NCBI RefSeq assembly: GCF_900101875.1
Contig: NZ_FNAI01000003.1
Location: 310,001-374,000 of the forward strand
Direction: 5' to 3'
Source: Mucilaginibacter pineti
GTDB lineage: Bacteria; Bacteroidota; Bacteroidia; Sphingobacteriales; Sphingobacteriaceae
DNA: 64,000 nucleotides
Below, in pieces: positions 62,801 to 64,000 of this stretch. The notes under the pieces were generated by a model. The model was given only the letters and a program-made list of their open reading frames with translations. It had not been told where the DNA came from and searched no databases. The translations under genes and the position numbers were made by a program. Position 1 is the stretch's first letter. Every line of letters starts with the position of its first letter.

Positions 62801-63132
62801 GTACCTATAGTGATGGTTTAAAAAACGGTACCGACGCTATATATTACACCAACGGGCAGTTGCGTTCAACAGATAAGCCGTCATATGGTATGGCAAATGG
62901 ACTCACAACTGAATACTATCCGAACGGAAAAATAAAAACGGCTTATTATTATATACTTGACAATCCCGACGGTATTTGTAAAGAGTTTTATGAGAACGGC
63001 AAACTAAAAAAGGAAATTAATTTTATAAATGGTTTAAGCCACGGCATGGTTAAATATTTTAATGAAACTGGCAAGCTAACCAAAACGATGAACTACTACT
63101 ATGGCAACCTTTTATCTGTTAAAACCGAGTAA
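59836..63132 (+). CDS. TPR and MORN-repeat protein, probably exported
   Basis: 1098 aa from the ATG at 59836, the start of a signal peptide (MKYCLLSFLFLLFLSKTSVAQ); the ATG at 59752 would put 28 non-signal residues ahead. TPR-like repeats fill about 30-220 (LYNTYGNTLNDMGQNENAL). From about residue 340 to the end runs a long series of about 22-24-residue MORN_2-type repeats of the form G-x-x-x-x-Y-Y-x-x-G-x-x-x-x, for example GEEKQYYSNGALQ and GLVTEYFKSGSVK. Such repeats occur in YwqK-type proteins and may bind lipids or proteins. The next gene starts 32 bases before its stop. Confidence 0.85.
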   Translation: MKYCLLSFLFLLFLSKTSVAQKIELINSGELIDKAVTLYDSSQHKTALKLLEKVSRSDTNYVRAVYEKSINCEADSQYTQAIKYCLEGLALKEQRDYEPDLYNTYGNTLNDMGQNENALKVFDFAIGKYPAYSLLYFNKGITLIALKRYADAEAEFKKTLLINPYMYSAHYQLGVTALQQGKIIPAFLSFTGYLLINPKGKYWSKSIGFLDKITKSTDDILEVKNKRTNPQDDAYSEIEEIVLSKIALDKSYKSTISIDDAISRQMQAIFEKMEYKKESNDFWIQYYLPYFKQIYSQGKLEPFVFHSFSNVKIAIIQDYNNKNKKLLDNFVNEAATYFDLIRVTRELNFAKRDSATVRYYFEDGKLIGKGTVSNKGQSITGPWESNFPAGNVKALGNYNTAGKKEGAWTYYFNSGNVKSKQIFKDGKLNGFQQYYFENGNLSAQETYLNGVAEGPVTTYYYNGKPSSYVNYKLDKKQGEEKQYYSNGALQTINNYVNEVLNGLVTEYFKSGSVKSTTNYAAGKLEGQYKSYYESGRLSVQGQFSKNNAEGDFIYYYDSDKVKEKRHFVNNNEEGVHQEFYENGQLSNSSTYKKGKLDGEAVGYYEDGKLFSKYVYDNGITRSENYVNPAGGKIYTAEVKADDINIVVYHTDGYKNSHSSYSAKGEIEGPDTIFYPSGKVNQINQYKDGALNGTSVTYYLNGKIKSEVNVTDGKDNGYSSSFYQNGKPESEGWMQDGQHQGEWLFYDENGKLTGRSYYLNNDLDGYRESYDPNGKKNLEEKYHLGWLEKLTQYDTSEKVMAVDTFPKCTGKYKIVYPDGKLKAEGNYINGNFDGPFKLYYFDGSVESSYIYKRGDIDSTYTSYYYGGKKHSEGSFHYGEKTGEWKVYDEDGRLSSVTNYIADETNGEKTYYFETGVKDYAGNYKAGVLAGISKKYDPDGSLAYQINFSNDNAISYSYLGTDGKLVPDKPIDFTNGLIKAYFQNGKQSRECTYSDGLKNGTDAIYYTNGQLRSTDKPSYGMANGLTTEYYPNGKIKTAYYYILDNPDGICKEFYENGKLKKEINFINGLSHGMVKYFNETGKLTKTMNYYYGNLLSVKTE

Positions 63133-64000
63133 GCTGTATTTTCTGTTGTTATTGGTGTTTCTTTCATTAGCATCGGGCATAACAAAAGCGCAGGATCTTG
63201 AAACTTTACGCAAGCAATTTCCCGATGAAAAGGCCGTAATGTTAAACCGTGTATATGAGTATAACATTGATTTAAAGAACGGCGAGCCTTATGTAGAAAG
63301 TAAAGAGCTTCAGCAAATGGAATATTTGTTGGGCAGTGCTACTGCTTACATGGGCAAATTTGGTTTTTCGCATAGCGATTTTCACAAATTGGCATCATAT
63401 GAAGCGTTTACTCAAACACCCGATAATAAAAAACTAAAGGTCAGCGATTTTAAAACCAATAGCGATAAAGAAAGCTTTGTATTTTATGACGATGTAAAAG
63501 AAACAACCTTCTATTTCCCTGGGGTTGAGCCCGGGGCTATAGGAAACTTACAGGTATCATGGTTTGACAAAGACCCGCACCTGCTATCACCATTTTATTT
63601 TACTGGTAACGTGCCGACATTAAACAGCGAAGTAAAATTAACTGTTTCTAAGGATATTACATTAAAATACCAGCTTTTTGGTCTGGATACTGCCAACATA
63701 GCAGTTAATGTAAAAAGCGACCGGCATAATAATATTTATACATTTCAATACAAGAACTGCCCTTCTGATAAGAGCTATGACAATGCTCCAGGTTTCGCCT
63801 GGTACTCGCCACACGTTGTTTTTTATATAGTAGATTATAAGAATAGCCAGGGTGCCCGCACGTCATATCTGTCCAATGCCAAAGATTTATACCAGCTGAG
63901 TTATAATTACCTAAAGGCCATAAATAACCAAACCACACCCGAACTTAAGCATATTGTAGATTCCCTTACCAAAGGTGTAACCGCTGAAGAAACCAAGGCA
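63101..64000 (+). CDS. DUF3857 / transglutaminase-like protein (5' part, cut by window)
   Basis: Starts at ATG 63101, overlapping the MORN gene by 32 bases in another frame, and stays open to the last base of the window (300 codons). Signal peptide with hydrophobic core LYFLLLLVFLSLASG ending in KAQ. Beyond it the sequence shows the DUF3857 pattern: an N-terminal beta-rich domain with TTFYFPGVEPGAIGNLQVSW and later WYSPHVVFYI. The transglutaminase core would lie beyond the window. The overlap suggests translational coupling and a shared envelope role with the MORN protein. Confidence 0.8.
   Translation, partial: MATFYLLKPSKLYFLLLLVFLSLASGITKAQDLETLRKQFPDEKAVMLNRVYEYNIDLKNGEPYVESKELQQMEYLLGSATAYMGKFGFSHSDFHKLASYEAFTQTPDNKKLKVSDFKTNSDKESFVFYDDVKETTFYFPGVEPGAIGNLQVSWFDKDPHLLSPFYFTGNVPTLNSEVKLTVSKDITLKYQLFGLDTANIAVNVKSDRHNNIYTFQYKNCPSDKSYDNAPGFAWYSPHVVFYIVDYKNSQGARTSYLSNAKDLYQLSYNYLKAINNQTTPELKHIVDSLTKGVTAEETKA

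Noticed and set aside
60900..63100. DNA-level tandem repeats in the MORN gene as an assembly artefact
   Set aside because: The units differ at codon level and only the protein pattern repeats, as expected for a genuine diverged repeat protein.
1..64000. CRISPR array or cas genes
   Set aside because: No regularly spaced direct repeats with unique spacers and no Cas-like protein were seen; the repeats near parA are irregular and too close.

Overview
The window looks like a chromosome segment of a Bacteroidota, most likely Sphingobacteriaceae (Mucilaginibacter/Pedobacter-like). Pointers are the gene families (OMP_b-brl_3 barrel fragment, HisKA_2 kinases with TPR sensors, DUF4964/4965 glutaminase-like enzyme, DUF3857 protein, Bacteroidota-type integrase and mobilization genes), AT-rich intergenic DNA and weak Shine-Dalgarno sequences. 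The genus is an inference; there is no rRNA gene or intact tRNA to fix it.

Layout. (1) 1-6816: a + strand surface-polysaccharide cluster centred on manno-heptose: an HldD-like epimerase, two GT4 glycosyltransferases, a GDP-mannose 3,5-epimerase-like enzyme, a cupin, and gmhA-hddC-gmhB with overlapping ends. A beta-helix lipoprotein converges on it (6836-8215). (2) 8780-12975: a one-module NRPS (half condensation domain, adenylation, carrier, thioesterase), a 29-residue membrane peptide and a stand-alone receiver protein. (3) 13.0-14.3 kb: a decay zone with an IS3 transposase remnant, palindromes, a tRNA-3'-end-like sequence and a strong hairpin. (4) 14.36-30.0 kb: an integrated mobilizable element (tyrosine integrase, ORF6N protein, HigBA, excisionase-like HTH proteins, ParA with repeats, oriT-like region, MobC-type protein, relaxase, VirD4-type coupling protein, but no type IV secretion channel). 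Next to these lies a mutagenic-repair cassette: dnaE2, an ion channel, imuB, imuA and a Cdd1-like helix-hairpin-helix protein. The dnaE2 and imuA promoters share one palindromic operator. (5) 30.08-35.4 kb: a scar joining the 3' end of an outer-membrane barrel gene to the 3' end of a DUF5691-like gene, followed by an intact MoxR ATPase - DUF5682 - VWA operon. (6) 35.5-54.3 kb: an SDR, a tandem pair of TPR histidine kinases, a four-gene hydrolase operon, a third HisKA_2 kinase paired with a sigma54-type response regulator, an alginate-export-type porin, a DUF1275 protein and a second sigma54-type regulator. (7) 54.6-64 kb: methyltransferase and AraC remnants, a DUF4965 glutaminase-like enzyme, AraC, DinB, a long TPR/MORN-repeat protein and a DUF3857 protein cut by the window end.

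The observation I find most interesting is in region 6. Five transcription units there have a GG-N10-G(A/T) element resembling a sigma54 -24/-12 promoter, and four of them have a palindrome of the form RACG-N6-CGTY 70-180 bp upstream (a degenerate copy at the fifth). This suggests a local regulon run by the sigma54-type response regulators encoded in the same region. The second is the paired operator of the imuA and dnaE2 genes on the mobile element.
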